From NCBI GenBank assembly GCA_016703785.1, contig JADJBM010000010.1:1-64000 (forward strand): DNA of 64,000 nt, read 5' to 3'. Under the pieces are notes generated by a model. That model saw only the letters and a program-made list of their open reading frames with translations, was not told where the DNA came from and searched no databases. The translations under genes were made by a program, and so were the position numbers. This document shows positions 28,329 through 37,738 of the stretch, piece after piece; position 1 is the first letter of the stretch, and each line of letters starts with the position of its first letter. This stretch comes from Betaproteobacteria bacterium (GTDB lineage Bacteria > Pseudomonadota > Gammaproteobacteria > Burkholderiales > Rhodocyclaceae).

Positions 28329-29113
28329 TGTGTGTGCTCCAACCAGGGGGCGAGCCAGCCGAGGCCGGCTTCGGTGGCAGCTTCAGGTTTGTATTCGCAG
28401 CCTATCCACCCTTTATAGCCGATGCGGTCGAGGTGCGCGAAGAGGAAGGGGTAATCAATCTCGCCCGTGCCCGGCTCGTGGCGGCCCGGGTTGTCGGCGA
28501 TCTGGATGTGGGCGATGCGGTCGATGTGGGCGCTGAGCGTGTTCGCCAGATCGCCCTCCATGCGCTGTGCGTGATACACGTCGTACTGCAGGAAGAGATT
28601 GTCCGCGCCCACCTCGGTGATGAGATCCAGCGCCTGCTGCGTGCCGCTGAGGAAAAAGCCGGGGAGGTCTTTTGTGTTCACCGGCTCGATGAGCAGTTTC
28701 AGCCCGTGCGCCTTGAGTCTCGTCGCAGCGTAGCGCAGGTTGTCGATGAGGACGCGGCGGGCCTCCTGTCCAGTGACGTCCGCGGGCCGGATGCCGGCCA
28801 GACAATTGATCTGAGGTGATCCGAGCGCAGCGGCGTAAGTCAGCGCCGTATCCACGCCCTTGCGGAATTCCTCGATGCGGTCGGGGTGGCAGGCGATGCC
28901 GCGCTCGCCGGTTGCCCAGTCCCCGGCGGGCAGGTTGTGCAGAACAAGCTTGAGCTTGTTTTGCCACAGTGCCTGCTGCAACTGCTCGACCGGCAACTCG
29001 TACGGAAACTGGATCTCCACTGCCTTGAAGCCAGCGCGTGCGGCCCGCGCGAAGCGATCAAGCAGGGGCACCTCGGTGAACAGCATCGACAGATTGGCAG
29101 CAAAACGCGGCAT
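28325..29113 (-). CDS. hyi: hydroxypyruvate isomerase-like TIM-barrel protein
   Basis: A 262-residue xylose-isomerase-like TIM barrel of the Hyi family, which interconverts hydroxypyruvate and tartronate semialdehyde in the glycerate/glyoxylate pathway. Family segments: MPRFAANLSMLFTEVPLLDR, FPYELP near 41, LIEPVNTKDLPGFFL near 142 (metal Glu), QYDVYHAQRMEGD near 177 and the late IGCEYKP near 243. It is the first gene of hyi-HAD-aceB, divergent from a LysR gene. Gcl and glxR, its usual partners, are not in this window. Confidence 0.85.
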   Translation of the reverse strand: MPRFAANLSMLFTEVPLLDRFARAARAGFKAVEIQFPYELPVEQLQQALWQNKLKLVLHNLPAGDWATGERGIACHPDRIEEFRKGVDTALTYAAALGSPQINCLAGIRPADVTGQEARRVLIDNLRYAATRLKAHGLKLLIEPVNTKDLPGFFLSGTQQALDLITEVGADNLFLQYDVYHAQRMEGDLANTLSAHIDRIAHIQIADNPGRHEPGTGEIDYPFLFAHLDRIGYKGWIGCEYKPEAATEAGLGWLAPWLEHTQ

Positions 29114-29192
29114 GAAACCAAGATACACAAGTTTATTTGTTAATAAAATACCGATAAAATCAAAGCATTATTGCTATTAAAGCAAAACTGAC
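29114..29192. promoter_or_regulatory. divergent promoter region between hyi and the LysR gene
   Basis: Seventy-nine AT-rich bases between two starts. It contains an imperfect palindrome (TTTATTTGTTAATAAA, 29130-29145) and a GCATTATTGC inverted repeat (29165-29174), both plausible LysR contact sites. The arrangement suggests the regulator controls the hyi-HAD-aceB operon. Confidence 0.55.
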
Positions 29193-30098
29193 ATGAGCCG
29201 CCTGAAGCAGATCGAGACTTTTGTCTCCGTGGCCACCCGCGGCAGCCTGACGGCCGCCGCGGATGCCGAGGGGATCGCGCCGGGCGTGGTGAGCCGGCGC
29301 CTGAATGCGCTGGAAGCGCGGCTCGGCGTGAAACTGCTGCTGCGCACGACGCGCCGCGTGACGCTGACCTTTGAAGGCAGTGCCTATCTGGAGGACTGCC
29401 AGCGGCTCCTGCGCGAATTGGGCGATGCCGAGGCTTCGGTGACTCTGGGCGGGGTGAAAGCGAGGGGGCATCTGCGCCTCTCCGCGCCAGCCGGTTTCGG
29501 GCGCAAGCATGTCGCGCCGCTGATCATGCAGTTCCTCGATGCCAACCCGGAAGTGACGGTGAGCCTCGACCTCTCCGACCGTCTGGTCGACCTGGTCAAC
29601 GAGGGCGTCGATTGCGCCATCCGCGTCGGCGAACTGACCGACTCCAGCCTGGTCAGCATCCGCCTGGCGGAAAACCGGCGCATGGTGGTAGCCAGCCCGG
29701 AATATCTTGCGTGTCACGGCACGCCGCAGACGCTGGAAGATCTCTCCCGGCACAATTGTCTGTCGCTGGGTCAGCAGCGCGGCTGGCTGTTCCGCGACGG
29801 CGAAGAGATTGTCAGCATCAAGGTGTCAGGGCTGCTCGAATGCAATGACGGCGCCGTGCTGCATGAATGGGCACTGGCGGGGCGGGGGCTGGCCTGGCGT
29901 TCGCTATGGGAAGTCGGAGCCGACCTGAAACGGGGCACACTGGTGACGGTGCTCGATGACCTGGCCGCGCCGCCGACCGGCATCTACGCAGTCTTCCCGC
30001 AGCGCAAGTACCTGCCACTGCGTGTCCGGTTGCTTATCGATCACCTGAAGAACACCTACGGCAACCCTGACTACTGGGGCGAAGGCGTCGCCGTCTGA
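29193..30098 (+). CDS. LysR family transcriptional regulator
   Basis: A 301-residue LysR-type regulator with an N-terminal winged helix-turn-helix (MSRLKQIETFVSVATRGSLT ... VSRRLNALEARLGVKLLLR, residues 1-58) and a two-lobe effector-binding domain of the group that starts GHLRLSAPAGFGRKHV. Divergent from the hyi-HAD-aceB operon, so it is the likely regulator of glyoxylate-related genes. The inducer is unknown. Confidence 0.88.
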   Translation: MSRLKQIETFVSVATRGSLTAAADAEGIAPGVVSRRLNALEARLGVKLLLRTTRRVTLTFEGSAYLEDCQRLLRELGDAEASVTLGGVKARGHLRLSAPAGFGRKHVAPLIMQFLDANPEVTVSLDLSDRLVDLVNEGVDCAIRVGELTDSSLVSIRLAENRRMVVASPEYLACHGTPQTLEDLSRHNCLSLGQQRGWLFRDGEEIVSIKVSGLLECNDGAVLHEWALAGRGLAWRSLWEVGADLKRGTLVTVLDDLAAPPTGIYAVFPQRKYLPLRVRLLIDHLKNTYGNPDYWGEGVAV

Positions 30099-30102
30099 AC
30101 TT

Positions 30103-30126
30103 CGCCGTGCTACCGGGGCTGACTTT
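30103..30126 (+). repeat. dispersed motif copy D (CGCCGT-N9-RCTGACTTT)
   Basis: CGCCGT at 30103-30108 and GCTGACTTT at 30118-30126, between the convergent LysR and M48 genes and running through the M48 stop codon. Confidence 0.7.
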
Positions 30127-30940
30127 CCGCGGCACGCCGCGCACGTTCATAGAGCGGCATGACTTCCGGCAGGTGAGACTCGATTTCGCGGATGCGATTG
30201 TTGCCGGAAGGGTGGGTCGACAACCACTGCGGCGGCGCGCCCTTGTTGGCGGCCATCATCTTCTTCCACAGCGTGATGCCGGCGCGCGGATCGTAGCCTG
30301 CACGGGCGGCGAGATCGAGGCCGACCGTGTCGGCTTCGGTCTCGTCGTCACGCGAGAACTTCAGGGTCATCAACTGGCCGCCCATGTCGAACAGCCCGGT
30401 GTACTTGCCGCGGCCGACGAATTCGCCGAGCAGGTTGGCGCCCAGCCGTGTCAACTCGGTCTTGGCGAGCCGCTCGCGTGCGTGCTCGCGCAGGGCATGG
30501 GCGATCTCGTGGCCCATGACCATGGCGGCCTCGTCGTCGGTCAGCTTCAAGCCCAGCAGCAGGCCGCTGAAGACGGCGATCTTGCCGCCCGGCATGCAGA
30601 AGGCGTTCACCTGCTGAGAACCGATGAGGATGACCTCCCACTGCCATTGCCTGGCGCGCGGATTGAAGCGAGCGGCATGGGGAATGATGCGGGCGGCGAT
30701 CTGGCGCAGGCGGCGCGCCTGCGGATGATCGTCCGGGACGAGCGCTTTCTTGTCCGCCGCCTGCCGCTTCAGTTGCGAAAACTCCTGGCTGGCCTGGCGC
30801 TCGAGGCCTTCGGCCGGCACCAACTTGCGCACTGCGGAAGGTTTGCCGACATCGATGCCCTCGTGTTGTGCGGGTGCGGCGGATACGCATGCCGGGATCA
30901 GACCGACGAGGAGAAGGGCGATGGCGCCTGGCAGCTTCAT
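30110..30940 (-). CDS. M48 family metallopeptidase, exported
   Basis: A 276-residue zinc metalloprotease of the LoiP/YcaL type. It has a signal sequence (GAIALLLVGLIPACVSAA) whose LIPAC could be a lipobox, then the zinc motif HEIAHALREH near residue 144 and the downstream EADTVGLDLAARAGYDP with the third ligand. Such proteins degrade misfolded envelope proteins. The stop codon lies within dispersed motif copy D, whose sequence encodes the last residues SQPR. Confidence 0.85.
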   Translation of the reverse strand: MKLPGAIALLLVGLIPACVSAAPAQHEGIDVGKPSAVRKLVPAEGLERQASQEFSQLKRQAADKKALVPDDHPQARRLRQIAARIIPHAARFNPRARQWQWEVILIGSQQVNAFCMPGGKIAVFSGLLLGLKLTDDEAAMVMGHEIAHALREHARERLAKTELTRLGANLLGEFVGRGKYTGLFDMGGQLMTLKFSRDDETEADTVGLDLAARAGYDPRAGITLWKKMMAANKGAPPQWLSTHPSGNNRIREIESHLPEVMPLYERARRAAESQPR

Positions 30941-31026
30941 GGTTCGATGTTAGCAGAGCTACGTCTGGAATCAGCCTGCCGTTTTGGGCAGTTGCTAGCT
31001 ACTGTGGTGACAATGGATGAAGGCGT

Positions 31027-31683
31027 TCAGCCTTGCTTGTGCCCAGATGCCGACTCGAGCTCCTTGTACAGGCGCAACGGCCGACGCCGGCGCAGCCGCA
31101 GATTGAGCATTTCGACCCCTACCGAGAAAGCCATGGCGAAGTAGATGTAGCCCTTCGGGATATGCATTTCGAGGCCTTCGCCGATGAGCGCCACGCCGAC
31201 CAGGATGAGGAATGAGAGGGCGAGCATCTTGATGGTCGGGTGGGCGTCCACAAAATCGCCGATTGGGCGTGCGGCGAACAACATCACACCCACGGCGATC
31301 ACGATGGCGAGCACCATGACCGGTACCTGGTCGACCATGCCGACCGCGGTGATGACCGAATCGAGGGAGAAGACGATATCGATGACGGCGATCTGCACCA
31401 GGACGCTGGAAAAGACCGCATGCCTGGATGTCGCGGACTCATGCTCGCCCTCGCCTTCCAGGGCATTGTGGATTTCCATTACCGCCTTGGCCAGAAGGAA
31501 CAGTCCGCCCCCGAGCAGAATGAGGTCGCGGCCAGATATTTCCTGGGTGAGCACGGAAAAGAGCGGGGTGGTCAAGCGCATCATCCAGGCCAGAGACAGC
31601 AGCAGCGCAATGCGGCTGAACATGGCGAGGCCGAGGCCGATCACGCGCGCCTTGTAGATCAGAACGGGCCAGGGCCGCTGCAA
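31027..31683 (-). pseudogene. TerC/YgdQ-type membrane protein lacking its N-terminus
   Basis: From ARVIGLGLAMFSRI onward this is a typical TerC-family integral membrane protein (EISGRDLILLGGGLFLLAKA, DIVFSLDSVITAVGM, HPTIKMLALSFLILVGVALIGEGL). The first 45 or so residues of the family, including the first helix and its GIDN acidic motif, are missing; the frame is open only back to a TTG at 31683. The bases upstream encode a different hydrophobic sequence in another frame. This looks like a deletion or chimeric junction rather than a usual start. Any product would lack one of the two conserved Asp-containing helices. Confidence 0.7.
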
Positions 31684-31723
31684 GACCGAACAGGAAAAAC
31701 AGAACGACGACGTCGATCAGGAT
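31655..31723 (-). pseudogene. fragment resembling the N-terminus of an SbtA-like permease
   Basis: Reading the minus strand from about 31723 gives ILIDVVVLFFLFGLAAALAR then SDL, which looks like the first helix of the sodium-dependent bicarbonate permease family (SbtA/DUF897). It runs out of frame into the TerC body. No start codon is found in this frame. Similarity judged by eye only. Confidence 0.35.
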
Positions 31724-31775
31724 GCGCCGCCTAGAGCTGAACTTGGCCTGAATTACTTGCCCATGGTGCGTGTTT

Positions 31776-32351
31776 TCACTGAAAAATCAGAACGCCTGTC
31801 ACAATTAGGGCGACTGTCACCCAGCCCAGCAGGTCAACGTAACGACTCAGCACCGCTTCCATGCGCGCGCCGCCCCAGGCCATCAGGCCGGCGACAAGAA
31901 AGAAACGCGTACCGCGCCCGATTAATGAAGCCAGGGTAAAGAGCAGCAAAGCCATCGACAGTGCGCCTGCGGCGATGGTAAACACCTTGTAGGGGATGGG
32001 TGAAAAACTGGCGACGAAGACCGCCCAGAAACCCCAGCGCCCAAACCAATCCACTGCCGCCTGATAGCTCAGCCAGTAGCGGGATTCGCGAAGCCACGGC
32101 TCGATGGCGTCGAAGGCGAAATAGCCAATGAGATATCCGAACAGGCCGCCGGCTACCGAGGCGATCGTGGTCAATAGGGCGAAGCGCCAGGCCTTGGAAG
32201 GATTGGCCAGGCTCATGGGCGCGAGCATCACGTCCGGCGGCACCGGAAAAAAAGAGGATTCGGCGAAACTCATGGCGCCCAGGTACCACGGGGCATGTCG
32301 ATGTCGCGACCACAGCATGGCGCGTTGGTACAGAGAAGAAAATATGCGCAT
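31776..32351 (-). CDS. YqaA/DedA-like membrane protein
   Basis: A 191-residue inner-membrane protein of the SNARE-associated/VTT domain group, short YqaA type. Recognised by FAESSFFPVPPDVMLAPMSL near residue 30 and FSPIPYKVFTIAAGALSM near 116, between four to five hydrophobic segments. DedA relatives flip or move lipids and influence membrane potential; YqaA itself is uncharacterised. It lies nine bases downstream of the TerB-like gene on the same strand. Confidence 0.85.
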   Translation of the reverse strand: MRIFSSLYQRAMLWSRHRHAPWYLGAMSFAESSFFPVPPDVMLAPMSLANPSKAWRFALLTTIASVAGGLFGYLIGYFAFDAIEPWLRESRYWLSYQAAVDWFGRWGFWAVFVASFSPIPYKVFTIAAGALSMALLLFTLASLIGRGTRFFLVAGLMAWGGARMEAVLSRYVDLLGWVTVALIVTGVLIFQ

Positions 32352-32360
32352 GGCGCCTGT

Positions 32361-33317
32361 CTAGCTGCCGCGCACCATGGACATGACCCGCCCTATGTCC
32401 AGGGTTTGAGCCTGTTGCTGAATTTGCGGCAGGTATTGGGTCTGCATCTGCTTGGCTGGGCCTAGCAGGTTCTGGAAGGTGTCGCGCAGCACAGTCGCGT
32501 TCATTATCCGACCGCCGGCGTAATAGCGTTTGGCAAGCTGTCCCAAAGCGTAAGTAGTGGCGAAAGAGAACGCCATGCCGGTGGCTGCGCTGCCCGCCTT
32601 GCCGAAGGTCTTGCCAGCCGCCTTGCCGAGCAGTCCGCCCAGCAGTTTGCGGCCGAACTGTTCGAGGTACTGCGAAGTAAGACCAACCCCTGCGGTGGCA
32701 ATGAATTCCTTGATGTGGCCCTGATCGAGGCTGACCCCGTGGGCCTTGCCAATGCCATAGACCATCTTGATCTGCAACGGAATGATGGCCAGGGACGCCC
32801 ACGATTGCGGCAGCAATTCCAGTGCGCCGTTGAGCAGGGCATGGTTGAGAATGGACTTATCCAGTTCCGCCTCGCTCACGTTTGGCTGAGAAGCGATGAC
32901 CGGGCCGGGTACGGCGACAGCGGGAGCAGCAACCTCGACCAGTTCGACAATGGCGCCGGCCTCGCTCTCGAAGGCGGCGACTTGTCCAGCATCAAGCTGC
33001 AACAGCTTTTTCAGCCCCGCCAAAAAATTGCGCTCGGTCTCGCTCTGGCGGCCATCCGCCTCGCACACGCACACAGCCATTTCATAGGCCAATTGGCGCT
33101 CGTCTGCGCCTGTCAAGGTCGCCGCCGCACCCGCCAGACTCACACGTTTGAGCAGTACGTCCTGGTAGAGGCGAGCGAGGTCGGGCGCACCGGTTACACT
33201 GCTAAGTGATTCAGCCAACTGACGAATCTGCTCTCGCTCCCGGTCATCCTTGACGCCGTCGGCAAAAGCAGCATGGAGGGCGATGGCGAGGGTGGCGTGT
33301 TGCTGTTCAGGGTTCAT
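32361..33317 (-). CDS. TerB-like domain protein with a C-terminal glycine-rich membrane-associated region
   Basis: A 318-residue protein. Residues 1-115 look like a TerB/DjlA-type helical domain (ALHAAFADGVKDDREREQIR, then CVCEADGRQSETERNFL, each with the acidic pattern of that fold). After a Val/Ala/Pro linker, residues 155-270 resemble the DUF697/YcjF-like region with amphipathic hydrophobic helices (LPQSWASLAIIPLQIKMVYGIG). The tail is Gln-rich. TerB domains are linked to tellurite resistance and envelope stress, but no function is shown here. It is surrounded by two TerC-family genes. Confidence 0.72.
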   Translation of the reverse strand: MNPEQQHATLAIALHAAFADGVKDDREREQIRQLAESLSSVTGAPDLARLYQDVLLKRVSLAGAAATLTGADERQLAYEMAVCVCEADGRQSETERNFLAGLKKLLQLDAGQVAAFESEAGAIVELVEVAAPAVAVPGPVIASQPNVSEAELDKSILNHALLNGALELLPQSWASLAIIPLQIKMVYGIGKAHGVSLDQGHIKEFIATAGVGLTSQYLEQFGRKLLGGLLGKAAGKTFGKAGSAATGMAFSFATTYALGQLAKRYYAGGRIMNATVLRDTFQNLLGPAKQMQTQYLPQIQQQAQTLDIGRVMSMVRGS

Positions 33318-33409
33318 GTTCGAATTCCGAATAATCTGTGCTGGTTATTGATGCCGTGTCGCTCGGTGTACCCGTTTTCATCCCAGCTCCGTCAAGATGC
33401 GTGCCAGCA

Positions 33410-34372
33410 TCAGATTGGGTCCTTGCGCGTGGCAATCAAACTGGCGATGACGCTTGCCAGGATCAACACGGTGACGATAGCCAGCGAGGCCCCTACCGGC
33501 ACGTGATACCACGGCACGATTAGCATTTTGGTCCCGATAAAGGTGAGCACCATGGCCAAACCGTACTTCAGAAGGGGAAAGCGGTCGGCCACGTCGGCAA
33601 GCAGAAAGTACAGCGCACGCAAGCCCAGAATGGCAAATATGTTCGAGGTGAAGACGATGAAGGGATCGGTCGTGATGGCGAAGATGGCCGGGATGGAATC
33701 CACGGCAAACACCAGATCGGATGCCTCTATCAGGATCAGCACCAGAAACAGTGGTGTGAAATAGCGTACGCCATCCTTCATCACTGTGAACTTCTCGCCG
33801 TGATGGCCGTCGGAGATGCGCAGGTGCCGTCGCGCGAATTTCAGCAGAGGGTTCTTTTCCAGATCGGGTTTCTTATCTGCCATGACCAGCATGCGCATGC
33901 CGGTGATCACCAGGAAGAAGCCGAATATGTAGAGCACCCAGGAAAACTCTCGTACCAGCCACGCCCCCGCCAGGATCATCACTGCGCGCATAACAATGGC
34001 ACCCAGTACACCGTAGATGAGCACTCGACGCTGATATTCCGCGGCGACATGGAAGGACGAGAAGATCAGCAGGAAGACGAATACGTTATCTACCGACAGC
34101 GATTTCTCGATCAGGTAGCCGGTGAGGAACTCCAGCGCCTTGCGGTCGGCGATTTCCTTGCCCACTGTATCGCTCAAATGCCACCAAAGACCAGCGTTGA
34201 ACAGGAGTGCCAGACTTACCCAGACCAGCGACCAGACGGCCGCCTCCTTGATGCTCACCTTGTGCGCCTTCCTGCCACCGAACACGAACAGGTCGAGCGC
34301 CAGCATGACCAGCACGAAGGCGATAAAGGCGGCCCACATCCAGGGCTCACCGATGCTGATGGAGGCGTCCAT
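33410..34372 (-). CDS. TerC family membrane protein, Alx type
   Basis: A 320-residue integral membrane protein with eight to nine hydrophobic segments and the paired acidic motifs SVDNVFVFLLIFSSF near residue 92 and EASDLVFAVDSIPAIFAI near 217, the Alx branch of TerC. E. coli Alx is a pH- and Mn-responsive manganese exporter. No room for the manganese riboswitch exists upstream because htpX ends 29 bases before. It may be co-transcribed with htpX. Confidence 0.9.
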   Translation of the reverse strand: MDASISIGEPWMWAAFIAFVLVMLALDLFVFGGRKAHKVSIKEAAVWSLVWVSLALLFNAGLWWHLSDTVGKEIADRKALEFLTGYLIEKSLSVDNVFVFLLIFSSFHVAAEYQRRVLIYGVLGAIVMRAVMILAGAWLVREFSWVLYIFGFFLVITGMRMLVMADKKPDLEKNPLLKFARRHLRISDGHHGEKFTVMKDGVRYFTPLFLVLILIEASDLVFAVDSIPAIFAITTDPFIVFTSNIFAILGLRALYFLLADVADRFPLLKYGLAMVLTFIGTKMLIVPWYHVPVGASLAIVTVLILASVIASLIATRKDPI

Positions 34373-34401
34373 GTCAGGCGGTGTTCACGCTACGAGTATT
34401 T

Positions 34402-35276
34402 TTACTGCGCTGCCTTCAGTGCGGCGATGCGCTCAGTGAGCGGCGGGTGGGTCATGAACAGGCGTCTGAGCCCGCCCGCCCCTCCGCCGGCGATGCCAAA
34501 GGCTGCCATCTTGTCCGGCAAGGGAGCCGCATGCTGTGCGTTGAGCCGCTCCAGCGCGGCGATCATGGCGCCCCGCCCGGCAAGCTTTGCGCCCCCCCGG
34601 TCGGCACGGAATTCACGCTGACGCGAAAACCACATGACGATGATCGAGGCCAGGATGCCCAGGACGAGTTCGGCGATGATCATGGTGACGAAGAAAGCGG
34701 GGCCGTGGCCGCGCTCGGTCTTGAACACGACCCGGTCCACAAGATGACCAATCACGCGCGACAGGAACATGACAAAGGTATTGATTACGCCCTGGATCAG
34801 CGCCATCGTGACCATGTCGCCATTGGCTGCATGGGCGACTTCATGCCCCAGCACAGCCTCGGCCTCCTCACGTGTCATCTGCTGCAATAGCCCGGACGAC
34901 ACCGCTATCAGAGAGCTGTTCTTGCTCATGCCGGTGGCAAACGCATTGACGTCGGGTGAATCGAAAATGCCGACCTCGGGCATCTTGATGCCCGCTTCTG
35001 CAGAGTACTTGCGAATGGTTTCCATCAGCCAGAACTCGGTCGAGTTCGAGGGCGTCTCAATGACTTGCACCCCCATGGCTTTTTTTGCCGCCCACTTGAA
35101 TGGCCAAGGGAAATAAACGAGCCGCCAAAGCCCATCACGGCCGTGAAGATCAGCAGTGATGTCAGGTTGAGGCCCTGTTCATTGAGATAAGGTTCCACGC
35201 CCAGAAGGCGCATGGTGACGGACAGCACCAGCACGATGGCCAGGTTGGTGCCGAGGAAGAGCAGGGTGCGTTTCAT
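34402..35276 (-). pseudogene. htpX: protease HtpX, split by a one-base frameshift
   Basis: HtpX is an inner-membrane zinc protease that removes damaged membrane proteins under stress. From ATG 35276 the first 56 residues (MKRTLLFLGTNLAIVLVLSV, then GFGGSFISL) are in one frame; the rest (KWAAKKAMGVQVIE, zinc motif HEVAHAANGD, MTHPPLTERIAAL) is in another. The shift falls at about 35078-35105, beside a run of seven A/T, and one added base restores a normal 291-residue HtpX. Either the gene is decayed or a base is missing from the assembly. Confidence 0.9.
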
Positions 35277-35328
35277 TGCAGGATTCCCTAGGGTTGTCAG
35301 TAAGCCAGCAGCGCTTGCGGACCCGTGG

Positions 35329-36474
35329 TCAACAAATGCCGATTGCAGCACGGGCAGCCATCGCCTGTGCCCGCACCTTCTCTGGATCATCGCCGAGCAC
35401 GGTAAAATGACCCATCTTGCGGCCGGGCCGGGATTGGTGCTTGCCGTAGAGGTGCAGCTTGAGATTGGACACCGATTGAAGCTTGTGCCAATCCGGTTCC
35501 CGGGCTTGATGGGCTCCGTCTGGGTACCAGAGGTCGCCGAGGAGATTGACCATCATTGCGTTGGAATGAGGGCGGGCATCGCCCAAGGGCAGGCCGCAGA
35601 GTGCCCGCACCTGCTGTTCGTATTGGCTCGTGACGCAGGCATCCAAGGTGTAGTGGCCAGAATTGTGGGGGCGTGGCGCCATTTCATTCACAAGGAGTTT
35701 GCCTTCGACGACAAAGAACTCCACGCCCAGCGTGCCAACATAAGCCATCCTGGTTGCGATGTCTTGTGCGATCTTTCTGGCCTTGTCCAATAAATCCTTG
35801 GAGACGCCTCGGGTGGGGATGAAGGAATGATCGAGGATGCCTTGGCGGTGGTGATTCCATGCCATGGGAAAGCATTCGATCTTGCCATTTTCGTCCCGAG
35901 CCAGCACTAATGATACTTCGTATTCAAGGGCTATTTCCTTTTCCAGAACGCAAGGTTCTTTGCCGAACTGGCGGAAGGCAAACAGCGCCTCGTCTTTTCC
36001 ATTCACCCGAGACTGGCCTTTGCCATCGTAGCCAAAGCGGGCGACCTTGAGGATTCCCGGATAAAGCGATGTTGGGGCGCTCAGGAGGTCATCCATGCAA
36101 ACGATGTCTTTATAGGGTGCATGGGGAATGCCGTGCAACTTGAGAAAGCCTTTTTCTGTGCTGCGGTTCTGGCATAAAGCTACAGCCTCGGGGCTTGGCC
36201 GTACCGAAACGTGACGGGCCAGATAGGCCAGCACCTGGGCCGGGACGCTTTCGAACTCCGTGGTGACCGCTGCACATTTCTTGGCCAGATAGTCCAGTGC
36301 GGCCCGATCCTCATATGAGGCCGCAAGGTGCTCATCCGCTACGCGACCTGCGACGCTGTTGCGATCCGGATCAAGCACGATCAAACGGTAACCCAACTCA
36401 TGGGCTGCGATGACGAAATACCTGCCGAGTTGTCCGCCACCAAGCAGGCCGAGTGTTGCTGGGGGGAGAATCAT
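35329..36474 (-). CDS. purK: N5-carboxyaminoimidazole ribonucleotide synthase
   Basis: PurK is an ATP-grasp enzyme that makes N5-CAIR from AIR, ATP and bicarbonate in purine synthesis. It starts with the Gly-rich LGLLGGGQLGRYFV and contains FGYDGKGQ near residue 156 and NEMAPRPHNSGHYTLDAC near 262. Length 381 is normal. It overlaps the end of purE by four bases, the standard purEK operon. Confidence 0.95.
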   Translation of the reverse strand: MILPPATLGLLGGGQLGRYFVIAAHELGYRLIVLDPDRNSVAGRVADEHLAASYEDRAALDYLAKKCAAVTTEFESVPAQVLAYLARHVSVRPSPEAVALCQNRSTEKGFLKLHGIPHAPYKDIVCMDDLLSAPTSLYPGILKVARFGYDGKGQSRVNGKDEALFAFRQFGKEPCVLEKEIALEYEVSLVLARDENGKIECFPMAWNHHRQGILDHSFIPTRGVSKDLLDKARKIAQDIATRMAYVGTLGVEFFVVEGKLLVNEMAPRPHNSGHYTLDACVTSQYEQQVRALCGLPLGDARPHSNAMMVNLLGDLWYPDGAHQAREPDWHKLQSVSNLKLHLYGKHQSRPGRKMGHFTVLGDDPEKVRAQAMAARAAIGIC

Positions 36475-37001
36475 TGCGGTTGTTGGAGTTGCATCGCCAT
36501 CACCTTGTCGGTTTGACGCTGGCGGAAACGGGAGAGTTTGTCGGCCAATAGGCCGCCTAAGCCATCACGGTCGGCTGCGAGCATGGCAACGACAAACAGT
36601 GCGGCGTTGGCAGCGCCTGCTTCGCCGATGGCAAACGTCGCTACGGGGATCCCCTTGGGCATCTGGACGATGGAGAACAGGGAATCCATGCCTTTCAGGT
36701 GCTTTGAAGCAACAGGTACCCCCAGCACCGGTAGTGGGGTAATGGCAGCCAGCATGCCGGGCAAGTGGGCAGCACCACCCGCTCCGGCGATGATGGCTCT
36801 GAGACCTCGCTTTTGCGCTTGCGATGCGTAGTCGTACAGCAGGGCGGGCGTGCGGTGAGCCGAAACAACGCGAGCCTCGAAGGACAAGCCAAATTCGTCA
36901 AGCACGTTGGCAGCGGCCTGCATTACAGGCCAGTCCGAATCCGACCCCATTACGATGCCAATCGCGGGTAGCTCCTCGTTATTAATACTCATATGGGACA
37001 T
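36471..37001 (-). CDS. purE: N5-carboxyaminoimidazole ribonucleotide mutase
   Basis: PurE rearranges N5-CAIR to CAIR. Class I signature segments: IGIVMGSDSDWPVM near residue 15, VVSAHRTP near 45 and AGAGGAAHLPGMLAA near 72, with PVLGVPV after. Length about 176. Two starts are possible, ATG 37001 and ATG 36992; the first is preferred as a GCAGG lies upstream. First gene of purEK. It lies 13 bases after the Bax inhibitor-type gene. Confidence 0.95.
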   Translation of the reverse strand: MSHMSINNEELPAIGIVMGSDSDWPVMQAAANVLDEFGLSFEARVVSAHRTPALLYDYASQAQKRGLRAIIAGAGGAAHLPGMLAAITPLPVLGVPVASKHLKGMDSLFSIVQMPKGIPVATFAIGEAGAANAALFVVAMLAADRDGLGGLLADKLSRFRQRQTDKVMAMQLQQPQ

Positions 37002-37014
37002 GCGAAGCCTGCGC

Positions 37015-37704
37015 TCACTCGTTACCGTTGGCGAATCCCAGAAGATGCAGCAGGCTTGTGAAGAGATTGAAGATGGATACGAAGAGCGTCACCGTGGCCA
37101 TGAGGTAGTTGGTCTCGCCGCCATGGATGATGTTGCTGGTCTCGTACAGGATCAGTCCGGACATGAGCAGGACGAACATGGCGGAAACGGCTAGAGACAG
37201 TCCGGGCAGTTCGAAGAAGATCGCGCCGAGGCCGGCGAGGAAGGCGACCAGAATCCCGACCATCAGGAAGCCGCCCATGAAACTGAAGTTCTTGCGGCTA
37301 ATGAGCGCGTAGCCCGACAGACACAGGAAGATCGCGCCGGTGGCGCTCATGGCCGTCATGACGGTCTGCGCGCCGTTGGGCAGGCCGAGGTAGGCATTGA
37401 GGATCGGACCCAGGGTGTAGCCCATGAAGCCGGTGAGGGCAAACACGAACAGGAGCCCCAGGCCGCTGTCGCGGAACTTGGCGGTGAGGAAGAGCAGCCC
37501 GAAATAGCCCACCAGGGTGATGACCAGGCCCGGATGAGGCAGTTTCAGCGTCATCGAGGCGGCGGCGGTGAACGCGCTGAAGATCAGTGTCATCGACAGC
37601 AGCAGGTAAGTGTTTCGGATCACCTTGTTGCTGGCGAGAGTCGCTGTAATTGCTTGGTTAACGTTCGGCGACGGGATGGCCTGGGTCTGGTTGCGGGGAT
37701 TCAT
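37015..37704 (-). CDS. Bax inhibitor-1 / YccA family membrane protein
   Basis: A 229-residue seven-helix membrane protein of the BI-1/YccA family, with the conserved YFGLLFLTAKFRDS, GPILNAYLGLPNGAQTVMTA and YETSNIIHGGETNYLMATV segments. E. coli YccA modulates FtsH; other members act as pH-gated calcium leak channels. ATG 37704 has a strong ribosome-binding site (AAGGAGAA). Interestingly close to htpX, another membrane quality-control gene, with purEK between. Confidence 0.9.
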   Translation of the reverse strand: MNPRNQTQAIPSPNVNQAITATLASNKVIRNTYLLLSMTLIFSAFTAAASMTLKLPHPGLVITLVGYFGLLFLTAKFRDSGLGLLFVFALTGFMGYTLGPILNAYLGLPNGAQTVMTAMSATGAIFLCLSGYALISRKNFSFMGGFLMVGILVAFLAGLGAIFFELPGLSLAVSAMFVLLMSGLILYETSNIIHGGETNYLMATVTLFVSIFNLFTSLLHLLGFANGNE

Positions 37705-37738
37705 GGGTTGTTCTCCTTTCAGGGTGTAGTGAGGGCGT

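Noticed and set aside
33318..34401. Manganese (yybP-ykoY) riboswitch for the Alx-type gene
   Set aside because: Only 29 bases separate the gene from htpX upstream, too few for this riboswitch.
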